Shown: positions 55,420 through 64,000 of the stretch, piece by piece
Layout: every line of letters begins with the position of its first letter
Position numbering within the stretch: the first letter of the stretch is position 1
Assembly: GCF_015223355.1 (NCBI RefSeq)
Contig: NZ_JADFFK010000017.1
Coordinates: 1 to 64,000, forward strand
Direction of reading: 5' to 3'
DNA: 64,000 bases
From: Salipiger mangrovisoli
GTDB lineage: Bacteria; Pseudomonadota; Alphaproteobacteria; Rhodobacterales; Rhodobacteraceae
Made by a program: the position numbers and the translations under genes
The notes under the pieces: generated by a model
What the model was told of the DNA's origin: nothing
Seen by the model: only the letters and a program-made list of their open reading frames with translations
Databases searched by the model: none

Positions 55420-56763
55420 ATGAAGTACCAATCGCAAAAGGTGGCTTACGCCTATTTTCTCGTGGCCATGGCGCTGTTCGGAATCCAGGTGCTGGGCGGA
55501 CTGCTCGCCGGGTGGATCTATGTCGCGCCCAACACGCTGTCAGAGGTCCTGCCCTTCAACGTGGTTCGCATGATCCATACCAACGCGCTGATCGTCTGGC
55601 TTCTGCTGGGATTCTTCGGTGCCGCCTACTACCTCGTGCCGGAGGAGAGCGAGCGTGAGATCTTCTCGGTCAAGCTCGCCTACATCCAGCTTGCCATCTT
55701 GGTGATCGGCACGCTTGGCGCCGTGGTCTCCTACCTCGCCGGAATCCACGGCGGGCGCGAGTTCCTGGAACAGCCGCTCTGGGTCAAGTTCGGGATCCTC
55801 GTTGCCGCCGTGATCTTCCTTGTAAACGTGTCGCTGACCTTCCTCGCCGGGCGCAAGACGGCGGTCACCAACATCCTGATGATGGGGCTGTGGCTGCTGT
55901 GCCTGCTCTGGGTCTTCGCCTTCATCAACCCCGACAACTTGTCACTCGACAAGATGTACTGGTGGATGGTCGTGCACCTTTGGGTCGAGGCGACGTGGGA
56001 ACTGGTCATGGCGGCGATCCTCGGATTCCTGATGCTGAAGCTCACCGGCGTGGACCGCGAGGTGATCGAGAAATGGCTCTATGTGATTGTTGCGACTGCG
56101 CTGTTCTCGGGCATTCTCGGCACCGGACACCACTTCTACTGGATCGGTACGCCGGGCTACTGGCAGTGGATCGGCTCGATCTTCTCGACCTTCGAGGTGG
56201 TGCCCTTCTTCGCCATGATGTCCTTTGCCTTCGTGATGGTCTGGAAAGGCCGCAAGAACCACCCAAACAAGGCCGCGCTGTTGTGGTCGCTCGGCTCCTC
56301 CACCGTCGCCTTCTTCGGTGCGGGCGTTTGGGGTTTCCTGCACACGCTACACGGGGTGAACTTCTATACCCATGGCACGCAGATCACCGCCGCCCACGGA
56401 CACCTGGCCTTCTACGGCGCCTACGTGGCCCTCAATCTCGCGATGTTCAGCTATGCGATGCCGGTCCTGCGGAATCGCGCGCCCTACAACCAGGTGCTGA
56501 ACATGGCATCTTTCTGGCTGATGACCGGTGGGATGGCCTTCATGACCTTCACGCTGACTTTTGCCGGCACGATCCAGACGCACATGCAGCGGATCGTAGG
56601 TGACTACTACATGGACGTGCAGGACCAATTGGGTCTGTTCTACCTGATGCGCTTCGGGTCCGGCGTGGCCGTGGTGCTGGGCGCGCTCCTGTTTATCTAC
56701 TCCATGCTCGCGGTGCGCCGCGAGGTGATCAAACCCGGCCCCGTGGCCGTTCCGGGAGAGTGA
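55420..56763 (+). CDS. norB: Nitric oxide reductase catalytic subunit NorB
   Basis: This 447-residue protein has twelve helices and belongs to the heme-copper oxidase superfamily. NorB features include VRMIHTNALIVWLLLGFFGA near residues 48-67, LWVEATWELVMAAILGFLML, GTGHHFYWIGTPGYW near 228-242 (heme b3/FeB ligands) and THGTQITAAHGHLAFYGAYV near 322-341. The ATWE glutamate is conserved. It reduces two NO to N2O in the inner membrane. Confidence 0.97.
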   Translation: MKYQSQKVAYAYFLVAMALFGIQVLGGLLAGWIYVAPNTLSEVLPFNVVRMIHTNALIVWLLLGFFGAAYYLVPEESEREIFSVKLAYIQLAILVIGTLGAVVSYLAGIHGGREFLEQPLWVKFGILVAAVIFLVNVSLTFLAGRKTAVTNILMMGLWLLCLLWVFAFINPDNLSLDKMYWWMVVHLWVEATWELVMAAILGFLMLKLTGVDREVIEKWLYVIVATALFSGILGTGHHFYWIGTPGYWQWIGSIFSTFEVVPFFAMMSFAFVMVWKGRKNHPNKAALLWSLGSSTVAFFGAGVWGFLHTLHGVNFYTHGTQITAAHGHLAFYGAYVALNLAMFSYAMPVLRNRAPYNQVLNMASFWLMTGGMAFMTFTLTFAGTIQTHMQRIVGDYYMDVQDQLGLFYLMRFGSGVAVVLGALLFIYSMLAVRREVIKPGPVAVPGE

Positions 56764-56766
56764 GCG

Positions 56767-57561
56767 ATGAAAGACATGAACACACCCGACCTGCCGTTCT
56801 ACCAACCTGCCGGCGATGAATGCGCAGTGTTCGAGACGGCCCATGAAAACGGTCTGCCCCTTCTTCTGAAGGGGCCCACCGGCTGCGGCAAGACGCGGTT
56901 TGTGGAACACATGGCGGCGCGTCTCCGCCTGCCGCTGCACACCGTGGCCTGCCATGACGACTTGTCCGCCGCCGACCTTATCGGACGCTACCTTCTGAAG
57001 GGGGGAGAGACCGTCTGGGTCGATGGGCCATTGACACGGGCAGTGCGCGAAGGCGGGATCTGCTATCTCGACGAGGTGGTCGAGGCGCGCAAGGACGTCA
57101 CAGTCGTGCTGCACCCGCTGACCGACGACCGCCGCCGGCTGGTCATAGACCGTACGGGCGAGGAATTGGCAGCGCCCGACTCCTTCATGCTCGTGGCCAG
57201 CTACAACCCCGGCTACCAGAATATCCTGAAAAAACTGAAACCATCGACACGGCAGCGTTTCGTCTCGATCGGGTTCGCGTTTCCCTCGCCGGAGGTGGAG
57301 ATGCCCGTCGTGGTCCGCGAAAGTGGTTTGGACGACGCGCGAGCGGCCGCCCTGGTGCGGCTGGGGGGTAAGATCCGCGGGCTCTCAGGCATGGACCTCG
57401 AGGAAGGTGTCTCCACCCGCCTGCTGATCTACGCTGCCACCATGATTGCCAAGGGGATGCCAGTGGACCGCGCGCTCGAAGCCGCAATCATCGAACCGCT
57501 CAGCGACGAGCCGGACACGGAACAGGCGCTGCGAGACCTCGCCGCCGTGATCTACGGGTAG
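56767..57561 (+). CDS. norQ: NorQ, MoxR-type AAA+ ATPase
   Basis: This 264-residue AAA+ protein has Walker A GPTGCGKTRFVEHMAARL near residues 37-54, Walker B GICYLDEVVEARKDV near 98 and sensor/arginine-finger region STRQRFVSIGFAFPSP near 160-175. NorQ works with NorD to insert the non-heme iron into NorB. It starts 3 bp after norB and ends 4 bp before norD. Confidence 0.95.
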   Translation: MKDMNTPDLPFYQPAGDECAVFETAHENGLPLLLKGPTGCGKTRFVEHMAARLRLPLHTVACHDDLSAADLIGRYLLKGGETVWVDGPLTRAVREGGICYLDEVVEARKDVTVVLHPLTDDRRRLVIDRTGEELAAPDSFMLVASYNPGYQNILKKLKPSTRQRFVSIGFAFPSPEVEMPVVVRESGLDDARAAALVRLGGKIRGLSGMDLEEGVSTRLLIYAATMIAKGMPVDRALEAAIIEPLSDEPDTEQALRDLAAVIYG

Positions 57562-57565
57562 ACCC

Positions 57566-59443
57566 ATGCTGCACGTTCTCGACCTGATGGAGCCCGAGGA
57601 GACCGTCGGCAACCTCTGGCACGACATGGCCTCGCGTTGGGGGGCTGCGACCGGCGACGCTGCCCGCGCAGTGACGTTCGAGGATATGCGCCGATCCGTC
57701 ACCACGCTGTTCCGAGCACTCGGTGGCGCAGCGGGCGTGGAAATCGCGCACGCCCCGCTCATGAGCTCCGATCACCGGACAGGCCGCATCCGCCGCATCG
57801 GAACGCCGCGCGAACGGGTGCATGTCGCTGATTTCGACGGTGACCGTCTGCGCCTGCCACCGGTGATCGACGCTTTCCCCACGCACGAGCTGAACAGGGC
57901 CTGTTACCTGTGGCTGGCGGCGTTGGCGGCACATGTCGAGGTCCCGTCGCCAAAGACCGACGCATTGGCCGCAGACCGGGCCGAGATCGCCGCGCTGGCC
58001 GCCGCGTCGGACCGGACCTATGCCGCCTGCCCCGGCCTGCGGCAAGCATACGACAGTCTGTGCCGGCTGATAGTACAGTATCGTAGCCGCGGCGGTCTGC
58101 CGCGCTGCGAGGCCGGTGTTGAACGTCTGATCCTCGACCAGCTGAGCGGCGTCTCAGATACCGAGGAATGCCGGGTCTGCCCCGCCCCCCGAAGGTATCG
58201 GAGCTATGCGCCCGTCCCGGTCTGGCTGCGGTTGCGCAACGCGACCCGGGTCGACAAGTCCGCGTCGGACGAGTTGCAAAACCCCGGAACTGCGATGGCG
58301 GTGCCCACCCGTAAGGATGCCCGCCGCGAGGACCGCGACCAGGCCAACCGCAACGACAGCTTCATCATTCACCGCTTCGAGACGATCATGTCCTGGGCGG
58401 AAAGCCTCAACCTCAATCGTATGGTCGACGATGACGACCAAGATAACGCTGCCAAGGCCGCCGAGGATCAGGAGTACCTGACCCTGAGCCAGAACCTGAA
58501 ACGCGCTGCCACGCGCCTGCGCCTGTCTCTGGATCTTTCGCCGCAGGATGCCGAACACGAGCACCTGGCAGGAAAGTTCACCTACCCGGAATGGAACCGC
58601 CGCACGGGGGACTACATGCCCGGACACACGCGGGTGCTGGAAGCGGAAGCCAGCCCGCGCGACCTGTACTCCCCGGATCCGAAGCTCGTTGCCCGGGTCA
58701 AACGTCAGTTCGCTCCGCTGCATCCAAGGCGCGTGGTCCTGCCGCGGCAGATCGACGGTGACGACCTGGACCTTGACGCGGTGGTGACATCCCGCACCGA
58801 CATAGCCTGCGGCCACGAGGGCAGCGACCGCATGTGGCAGTCGAACCGACCAATGGCGCGAGATCTGTCCGTGGCGATCCTGATGGATTGCTCGCGCTCG
58901 ACGGAGGCGGCGATAGGCGACACCTCTGTCATAGAGGTCGCGCGCGAGGCGTTGTCCTCGCTCGCCGAAGGAATCGATACTGCCGGCGACCGGTTGGGCA
59001 TCTGGGGCTTCTCGTCCCTGCGCCGCGATCGGGTGTTCGTGCACCGAGCCAAGGCCTTCAAGGAACCGATGAGCCGTGCGGTAACCGCACGGATCGGCGG
59101 GCTCACTCCGGGCCACTACACCCGCCTCGGCGCCGCGATCCGGCACGTATCCGCACAACTGGCCGAAGAGGGCGCGACGCGCCGCCTGCTCCTGGTGCTG
59201 ACCGATGGCAAGCCCAACGATCTGGACCACTACGAAGGGCAGCACGGGGTCGAAGACAGCCGCATGGCCGTCCGCGAAGCCCGCGCGCTGGGACAGGCAG
59301 TGCATGGTGTGATCGTGGATGAGGACGGACAGGATTGGTTTGCCCATATCTTCGGTCGTGCCGGGTTTACGCTGTTGCCAAACCCCGCCCGCCTGCCCCG
59401 TGCCCTCCCCAACATCTATCAAACCCTGACAATGGAGAGTTGA
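57566..59443 (+). CDS. norD: NorD, von Willebrand factor A domain protein
   Basis: This 625-residue protein carries a C-terminal vWA domain. LSVAILMDCSRSTEAAIGDT near residues 433-452 resembles the MIDAS motif (D-x-S-x-S), and LLLVLTDGKPNDLDHYEG lies near 539. The N-terminal part is helical with a Cys pair (ECRVCPAP). It partners with NorQ in activating NorB. It ends 1 bp before the next start. Confidence 0.93.
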   Translation: MLHVLDLMEPEETVGNLWHDMASRWGAATGDAARAVTFEDMRRSVTTLFRALGGAAGVEIAHAPLMSSDHRTGRIRRIGTPRERVHVADFDGDRLRLPPVIDAFPTHELNRACYLWLAALAAHVEVPSPKTDALAADRAEIAALAAASDRTYAACPGLRQAYDSLCRLIVQYRSRGGLPRCEAGVERLILDQLSGVSDTEECRVCPAPRRYRSYAPVPVWLRLRNATRVDKSASDELQNPGTAMAVPTRKDARREDRDQANRNDSFIIHRFETIMSWAESLNLNRMVDDDDQDNAAKAAEDQEYLTLSQNLKRAATRLRLSLDLSPQDAEHEHLAGKFTYPEWNRRTGDYMPGHTRVLEAEASPRDLYSPDPKLVARVKRQFAPLHPRRVVLPRQIDGDDLDLDAVVTSRTDIACGHEGSDRMWQSNRPMARDLSVAILMDCSRSTEAAIGDTSVIEVAREALSSLAEGIDTAGDRLGIWGFSSLRRDRVFVHRAKAFKEPMSRAVTARIGGLTPGHYTRLGAAIRHVSAQLAEEGATRRLLLVLTDGKPNDLDHYEGQHGVEDSRMAVREARALGQAVHGVIVDEDGQDWFAHIFGRAGFTLLPNPARLPRALPNIYQTLTMES

Positions 59444-59444
59444 C

Positions 59445-59618
59445 GTGAAACGCATTCTTGCCCTCGCCCTGACCCTTCCCGCCATGGCGCTGGCCGAGCC
59501 CTTCCAACGGCCGATCCCGCAACCGCAGACCGAGGTGGCCGAGTTCTGGTTCCTTGTCGGCTCCCTCGCGCTGATCGCCGCGCTGGCGGCCGTGCAATGG
59601 CTGGTGAGCCGGCGATGA
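59445..59618 (+). CDS. Small membrane protein of the nor operon
   Basis: This 57-residue protein starts at GTG 59445, right after the norD stop. A signal-like start (RILALALTLPAMALAEPF) leads to a proline-rich linker and one C-terminal helix (FWFLVGSLALIAALAAVQWL). It overlaps the next gene by 4 bp (ATGA). Its place matches the small NnrT/NorE-like proteins between norD and nnrU in rhodobacteria; function unknown. It is too short for many gene callers. Confidence 0.7.
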   Translation: MKRILALALTLPAMALAEPFQRPIPQPQTEVAEFWFLVGSLALIAALAAVQWLVSRR

Positions 59619-59845
59619 AACCTGAACATCGCCCCTCGTGGAAGTTGCTTTCCGCGCTCTACCCGTTCGGCGCGGGCGCGATGGGCGTGAACCTGTTCTT
59701 CGCCGCGCTGATCGGGTCTTGGCTCGGCTGGCCAGTGCTGACACCCTGGCAGGCCGCCGCCGGAGGGCTGGTCATCGGCCTGCCTGCCACCTATGCCTTT
59801 GCCTGGCACATCGTGCGGCTGATGGAAAAGGCGGAGGATGCATGA
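59615..59845 (+). CDS. Small membrane protein of the nor operon, NnrT/NorF-like
   Basis: This 76-residue protein has two hydrophobic segments (GAGAMGVNLFFAALIGSWLG and AAAGGLVIGLPATYAFAWHI) and a soluble N-terminus (MKPEHRPSWKLLSALYPF). It overlaps neighbours on both sides by 4 bp, so translation is coupled from norD through nnrU. Size and position fit NorF or NnrT; I cannot decide which. Confidence 0.75.
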   Translation: MKPEHRPSWKLLSALYPFGAGAMGVNLFFAALIGSWLGWPVLTPWQAAAGGLVIGLPATYAFAWHIVRLMEKAEDA

Positions 59846-60534
59846 CCGGTTGGACAGAATACGGGCTCGCGCTGACGCTGTTCGTGGCGAGCCATTTCCT
59901 GCCACGCGTCGGCGGCCTGCGTGAACGGCTGATCGGCGTGGTCGGCCGGCGGGTGTATTTCGCCGTCTACGGGCTGTTGTCCACCATCCTGCTGGTCTGG
60001 GTGGTCTCGGCCGCGATCCGCGCGCCCTATGTCGATCTCTGGTCGCAACTGCCCTGGACCCGCTGGGTGCCGAACATCGCCATGCCGATCGCCATGATCC
60101 TGGTGACCTGCGGCTACGGGCTTCGCCAGCCCTTCACACTCGGCGGCGAGCGCGGCGCAGAGTTCGACCCCGCACGGCCCGGATTCGCCGCCATCTCGCG
60201 CCATCCGCTGTTTCTGGCACTGGCACTGTGGTCCGGTGCGCACCTGGTGCCGAACGGAGATTTGGCCATGGTGATCCTTTTCGGCAGCTTCCTTGTCATG
60301 GCACTGGCCGCAATCCCCGCTTTCGACGCGCGGGCCCGCCACTCACTTAACGGCAACTCCGGCGCATTCTTTGCAAATACCGCTATCCTGTCCCTCTCTC
60401 CTCTGGTGCGCGGCGACTGGATGCGCGCCAATGCGCGCGGGACGGCGATCCGGGCAGGTGTCGGGCTTGTCCTCTGGATCGCACTCTTGCATCTTCACTC
60501 GGTGATCATCGGCGTTTCGCCCTTCCCGATTTGA
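59842..60534 (+). CDS. nnrU: NnrU family membrane protein
   Basis: This 230-residue protein has about six helices. The NnrU signature is VASHFLPRVGGLRERLIGVV near residues 13-32, VVSAAIRAPYVDLWSQLPWT and ISRHPLFLALALWSGAHLVP near 113-132. It is found with nitric oxide reductase genes in alphaproteobacteria and is needed for nitrite or NO reduction in some, by an unclear mechanism. It is the last gene of the nor operon. Confidence 0.9.
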   Translation: MTGWTEYGLALTLFVASHFLPRVGGLRERLIGVVGRRVYFAVYGLLSTILLVWVVSAAIRAPYVDLWSQLPWTRWVPNIAMPIAMILVTCGYGLRQPFTLGGERGAEFDPARPGFAAISRHPLFLALALWSGAHLVPNGDLAMVILFGSFLVMALAAIPAFDARARHSLNGNSGAFFANTAILSLSPLVRGDWMRANARGTAIRAGVGLVLWIALLHLHSVIIGVSPFPI

Positions 60535-60584
60535 ACTTGTTTCGGCGCAAAGAACGTCGCGCCGGAAACCTTCATACAGGGCAC

Positions 60585-61940
60585 ATGAAACAGATCGACC
60601 GCCTCAGAACCCTCGGCCTCTTCGACGCCCGGGTGCCCCGCTATACCTCGTACCCGACAGCACCAGTGTTCTCGACCGACGTCTGCGCGCCCCAGCAGGC
60701 GAGCGCCCTCGCGGCGCTGGACCCGGCAGAACCGGTATCGGTCTATATCCACATACCATTCTGCGAGCGGCTGTGCTGGTTCTGCGCATGCCGGACCCAG
60801 GGCACGAAAACGCTGAGCCCTGTGGAAAGCTATATCAGCACTCTGGAACAGGAACTCGCCCTGCTCGCAGACACGCTTCCCGAGGGGCTGCGCATGGGCC
60901 GGATGCACTGGGGTGGCGGCACACCGACAATCCTGCCGCCTGCACTGATCCGCCGGCTGGCACGGGCGGTGAAGGCGGTCATCCCGCATACTGACGACTG
61001 GGAATTTTCGGTCGAGATCGACCCGACCATGGTGGACCGCGACAAGATCGCCGCTCTGGCCGACGAAGGCTTGAACCGTGCTAGCATCGGCATCCAGGAT
61101 TTCGACCCCGTCGTGCAAAAGGCCATCGGCCGCCTGCAGCCCTTCGGCGTCACGCGCGCCTGCGTTGAGGGTCTTAGAGCCGCTGGCATCCGTTCACTAA
61201 ACGCGGACCTCGTCTACGGCCTGCCGCATCAGGACCTCGCGCGGCTGGATGACACCGTGAGCAAGGTGCTGGACCTGAAGCCCGACCGCATCGCCCTGTT
61301 CGGCTACGCCCATGTGCCGTGGATGTCGAAGCGGCAGCAGCTGATCGACGAGGACGCGCTGCCGAAAGAGTTGGAACGCTACCAGTTGTCCGAGTTGGCA
61401 GCGCGTCGCTTCGGTGAAGCGGGGCTGGAAAGCATCGGCATCGACCATTTCGCCCGCCCCGGCGACGCGCTCGCTCTGGCCGCAAGTAGCGGCCGCCTGC
61501 GCCGCAATTTCCAAGGCTATGTTGATGACGCCTGCGCAACGCTCATCGGCCTTGGCGCCTCGTCGATCTCACGCCTTCCCACGGGCTACATCCAGAACGC
61601 CGCCGTCACGCCTGCCTACGTCCAGCGGATCGAGGCCGGCCATCTGGCCGGCGCGCGGGGCCATATGATGAGCGATGACGACCTCATGCGCGCCCGCGCG
61701 ATCGAGATGATCATGTGCACGTTCAAATTGGACCTGGAAACCCTGCGGGACGCCCATGGAGACGCGGTGGACCAGCTGCGCTCCGAAATTGCCCTGCTGC
61801 GCGACCGCTTCGGCGAGATGGTCGAGGGCCGCGGCGCGACAATGTCGATCCGGCCCGAGGCGCGGGCCCTGACCCGCATCATCGCCAGCCATTTTGATGC
61901 CCACGTGCCCGAAGGTGCGCGCTACAGCCAGGCATCGTGA
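60585..61940 (+). CDS. hemN: Oxygen-independent coproporphyrinogen III oxidase
   Basis: This 451-residue radical-SAM enzyme has the cluster motif CERLCWFCACRT (C-x3-C-x2-C) near residues 63-74. HWGGGTPTILPPALI near 109-123 is the SAM-binding part and RASIGIQDFDPVVQKAIGR is typical of HemN. It makes protoporphyrinogen without oxygen, supplying heme for the many cytochromes of the island. ATG 60585 starts the family N-terminus. It lies 50 bp past nnrU on the same strand. Confidence 0.95.
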   Translation: MKQIDRLRTLGLFDARVPRYTSYPTAPVFSTDVCAPQQASALAALDPAEPVSVYIHIPFCERLCWFCACRTQGTKTLSPVESYISTLEQELALLADTLPEGLRMGRMHWGGGTPTILPPALIRRLARAVKAVIPHTDDWEFSVEIDPTMVDRDKIAALADEGLNRASIGIQDFDPVVQKAIGRLQPFGVTRACVEGLRAAGIRSLNADLVYGLPHQDLARLDDTVSKVLDLKPDRIALFGYAHVPWMSKRQQLIDEDALPKELERYQLSELAARRFGEAGLESIGIDHFARPGDALALAASSGRLRRNFQGYVDDACATLIGLGASSISRLPTGYIQNAAVTPAYVQRIEAGHLAGARGHMMSDDDLMRARAIEMIMCTFKLDLETLRDAHGDAVDQLRSEIALLRDRFGEMVEGRGATMSIRPEARALTRIIASHFDAHVPEGARYSQAS

Positions 61941-61988
61941 CACATACGCGGGTGCCGAGCTGGTTGCACATCCCGGGGTTGGCCATTC

Positions 61989-62005
61989 CGGCGCTGTCAG
62001 CGCCG
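61989..62005. terminator. Hairpin between convergent hemN and nirV
   Basis: CGGCGCT and AGCGCCG form a 7-bp stem with a 3-nt loop in the 70-bp gap between the two stops. No strong T-tract is present, so it is only a probable bidirectional terminator. Confidence 0.45.
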
Positions 62006-62010
62006 AACTG

Positions 62011-62814
62011 CTAGTCCAGGGAACGTACCAGCCGGAAGCCCAGATGGTCAGGCGGCAGTCCGACAGCGCAGCCGCCGACACTGGCGTCACGCACAATGTC
62101 CACGATTGCGGCCCGGTGCATCCCGCCAGCGATCCGCACCCAGCAATAGGGTTCGCTTTCGGCAATCGAGCCGTCGTCGTTCAACGAGCCGCGTTCCATG
62201 CAACTGTCCGTCCATTCCCAGACATTGCCTGCCATGTCGACCACCCCCCGGGAATTGACGCCGAAACTGCCCGTTGGTCGAAGGGTCGGGCTGGCGGTTC
62301 CACGCAGCAGGACACCAGCTTTGTAATTGGCCAGCATCCGCTCGCCAGGATCAAGGTCGCCCGGATCGACGTTTGCATCGGCATAGCGTTCGGCCGCGGC
62401 GTGCTGCCATTCCATCGCTGTCGGCAGGCGCCAAGTCTGCCCGGTGACCCCGGAATACCAAAGCGCGAAGTCCGTGGCATCCTGCCAGTTTACCTGGGTC
62501 TGAGGCACCCCAGTGCCGGCCGCCGGAACCTCCGAGCAGGCCGAGGCTGAGACGCAGGCCCCGTATTGTTCCCGACTGACCTGGTACTTCATGATCTCGA
62601 ACGCCCGGACCTCGAGCGAGACCGGGTCGGGAGCACCAACCCTGCCGCCTCGGGAAAAACTTCCGAACGGACGGTATTCAACCGTGCCACCCGGCACTTC
62701 GACAAGTGCGGCCGGGTCGAACGGCGCGTTCGGCGTGTCACGCTTGGTCAGCAACAAGGGAACGGTTGCAAAAGTCAGTGCGGCGACACCTGCAACAAGG
62801 CGGGAAGGTTTCAT
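62011..62814 (-). CDS. nirV: NirV, formylglycine-generating-enzyme-like protein
   Basis: This 267-residue protein has a signal peptide (RLVAGVAALTFATVPLLLTK) and an SUMF1/FGE-sulfatase fold. VEVPGGTVEYRPFGSFSRGG starts it, WRLPTAMEWQHAAAERYADA lies near residues 142-161 and GVVDMAGNVWEWTDSCMERG near 205-224. ATG 62814 follows CAGGAG. The gene lies about 96 bp downstream of nirK on the same strand, the standard nirK-nirV pair; its role is not established. Confidence 0.9.
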   Translation of the reverse strand: MKPSRLVAGVAALTFATVPLLLTKRDTPNAPFDPAALVEVPGGTVEYRPFGSFSRGGRVGAPDPVSLEVRAFEIMKYQVSREQYGACVSASACSEVPAAGTGVPQTQVNWQDATDFALWYSGVTGQTWRLPTAMEWQHAAAERYADANVDPGDLDPGERMLANYKAGVLLRGTASPTLRPTGSFGVNSRGVVDMAGNVWEWTDSCMERGSLNDDGSIAESEPYCWVRIAGGMHRAAIVDIVRDASVGGCAVGLPPDHLGFRLVRSLD

Positions 62815-62910
62815 GGCGAGGCTCCTGAGCCAGAAGGGGCGGCCGGCCTGACCCCACCGCCCCACTTTTCTCTCGGTTTGGGCAGCCCTCTGCCGGGCCG
62901 CGACCGGAGC

Positions 62911-64000
62911 TTACGGCAGAGCGGTCTTGCCCTCGTAGACCGCGTCGTACTCGATCGGAGCCTGCACTTGTTCCATCAGGTCATTGTTCCAGTCGCCCTC
63001 GACGACCACGTGGGCCGTCGCGCCCAGGTTCACCGCCTCGATCAGATTATGGTTCACGTAGGCGTAGACCCCTGGCTGCAGGAATTCGTAGAGCATCGCC
63101 CCGGCAGAGCCGCCGCGGATGAACCAAGTTTCAAGATCCCGCTCTGGCGGGTTGTTGAACTTACCAGTCTCCCAGACAAGGTCGCCGTGACCGCCAATCA
63201 GGTGCGGACGGGTGTCGCGGTTGGCCTGGCTGTGCACGAACAAAACCTTCTCGCCCTGGCTCGCATGCAGCGCGTTGTCGCCCGTCAACGCACCAACCTT
63301 GCCGTTGAACACGACGTGGGTCGGGATCAAGCCGTTCATGACTTCGAGCGTATCGGGATAGCTTTCGCCCACATCCTCGAAGCGCTTGTATTCGCCCTTC
63401 TCGTCCTTCGGAATGTAGAAATCGTTCTCGCCGATGTAAAATACACGGTCATATTTCACCGGATCGCCCTTGTGATCCGTCAGACCGGCTCGCGGCAGAA
63501 CCATGATGGCACCGGACATGCCGCTGACGACGTGCCACGGGATCATGGGACCGCCTGGAGCACAGTGATAAACGAAGGTGCCTGGGCGCGTCGCCTTCCA
63601 CCGCAGCGTGGTCTTCTCACCCGGGTTCACCAGGGTCAGTGACCCGCCGCCCAGAGCCCCAGTGGAGGAGTGGAAGTCAATATTGTGCTGCATCAGGTTT
63701 TCGGGCGAATTGTAGAGCGTCAGCTCGACGTAATCGCCCTCATGCACCACCATGAGCGGGCCAGGGATCGAGCCATTGAAGGTCATCGCCTGCAGGTAGG
63801 CGCCACTGTCGACCTCGACCTCCTTTTCGATGATCTGCATCTCGAATTCCACGATACGCGGCCCTCCTGGGGCGGTCTGCTCGTGTTCGTGCACCATCGG
63901 CGGACGGACCAGCCGGCGCTTGATACGCTGAAGGCTGGAGAGGTCGACAGGCTCCGCCATCGACGTATCCATGATTTCCTCGGCCTTGGCGGCCTTCGCC
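62911..64000 (-). CDS. nirK: Copper-containing nitrite reductase NirK (5' end beyond window)
   Basis: At least 362 residues are visible. Copper ligands are seen in [31 protein letters not shown] with SGMSG (type 1 Cys, His, Met) and [18 protein letters not shown] (type 2 His). It reduces nitrite to nitric oxide in the periplasm. An in-frame ATG exists at 63972, but the frame stays open to the window edge (AKAAKAEEI before that Met). That looks like the end of a signal peptide and mature start, so the true start is probably outside the window. Confidence 0.95.
   Translation of the reverse strand, partial: AKAAKAEEIMDTSMAEPVDLSSLQRIKRRLVRPPMVHEHEQTAPGGPRIVEFEMQIIEKEVEVDSGAYLQAMTFNGSIPGPLMVVHEGDYVELTLYNSPENLMQHNIDFHSSTGALGGGSLTLVNPGEKTTLRWKATRPGTFVYHCAPGGPMIPWHVVSGMSGAIMVLPRAGLTDHKGDPVKYDRVFYIGENDFYIPKDEKGEYKRFEDVGESYPDTLEVMNGLIPTHVVFNGKVGALTGDNALHASQGEKVLFVHSQANRDTRPHLIGGHGDLVWETGKFNNPPERDLETWFIRGGSAGAMLYEFLQPGVYAYVNHNLIEAVNLGATAHVVVEGDWNNDLMEQVQAPIEYDAVYEGKTALP

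Overview
The window is high-GC, densely coded DNA. It most resembles an alphaproteobacterium of the Rhodobacteraceae (roseobacter-type). That inference rests on a tripartite tricarboxylate transporter and a TRAP transporter side by side, a nirK/nirV plus norCBQD-nnrU denitrification set with pseudoazurin, NnrS and an NnrR-type regulator, a periplasmic nitrate reductase, and IS66 and IS5 family elements. Species and replicon (chromosome, chromid or plasmid) cannot be decided from the sequence. I saw no rRNA, tRNA, CRISPR array or replication origin.

Region 1 (1-10.9 kb) is a tidy catabolic locus. It holds the end of an FMN-dependent 2-hydroxyacid dehydrogenase, a LysR regulator, and a divergent run of D-2-hydroxyacid dehydrogenase, RraA-like aldolase, TctC-TctB-TctA, exported metallo-beta-lactamase-fold hydrolase, DctP-DctQ-DctM and SMP-30 lactonase. 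Together they suggest uptake and breakdown of a hydroxy acid or sugar acid; the substrate is unknown.

Region 2 (11-21.4 kb) is a scarred accessory region. A two-gene module (a 64-residue protein convergent with a metallo-beta-lactamase-like protein) occurs twice. Copy 1 is frameshifted and cut by an IS5-family element, and copy 2 is intact. Between them lie a lower-GC three-gene ABC-3C-type conflict (defence) operon, an intact L,D-transpeptidase, and fragments of a transposase, an SF2 helicase, an esterase, a cytochrome c and an XRE regulator.

Region 3 (21.6-46 kb) is mixed. It carries a three-gene potassium uptake operon with two different channel subunits, and an exoD gene split by a complete IS66 element with perfect ends and an 8-bp target duplication. 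Further along are glycosyltransferases, an orphan cytochrome c, a sodium/calcium exchanger, and a flippase-like membrane protein overlapping a 744-residue protein that fuses a phosphoesterase-like domain lacking its metal ligands to a GT4 glycosyltransferase. Then come a YegP-family protein, a broken HWE histidine kinase, a universal stress protein, a very GC-rich P-type ATPase and a DMT exporter.

Region 4 (46.3-64 kb) is a nitrate/nitrite/nitric oxide respiration island. It comprises napF-napD-napA-(napGH scar)-napB-napC, nnrS, pseudoazurin, a Crp/Fnr regulator, a DUF1858 protein, norCBQD with two small membrane proteins and nnrU, hemN, nirV and nirK. The nirK 5' end runs off the window. The island covers nitrate to nitrous oxide; no nosZ is present in the window. 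A TTG-N8-CAA site upstream of norC fits control by the NnrR-type regulator.
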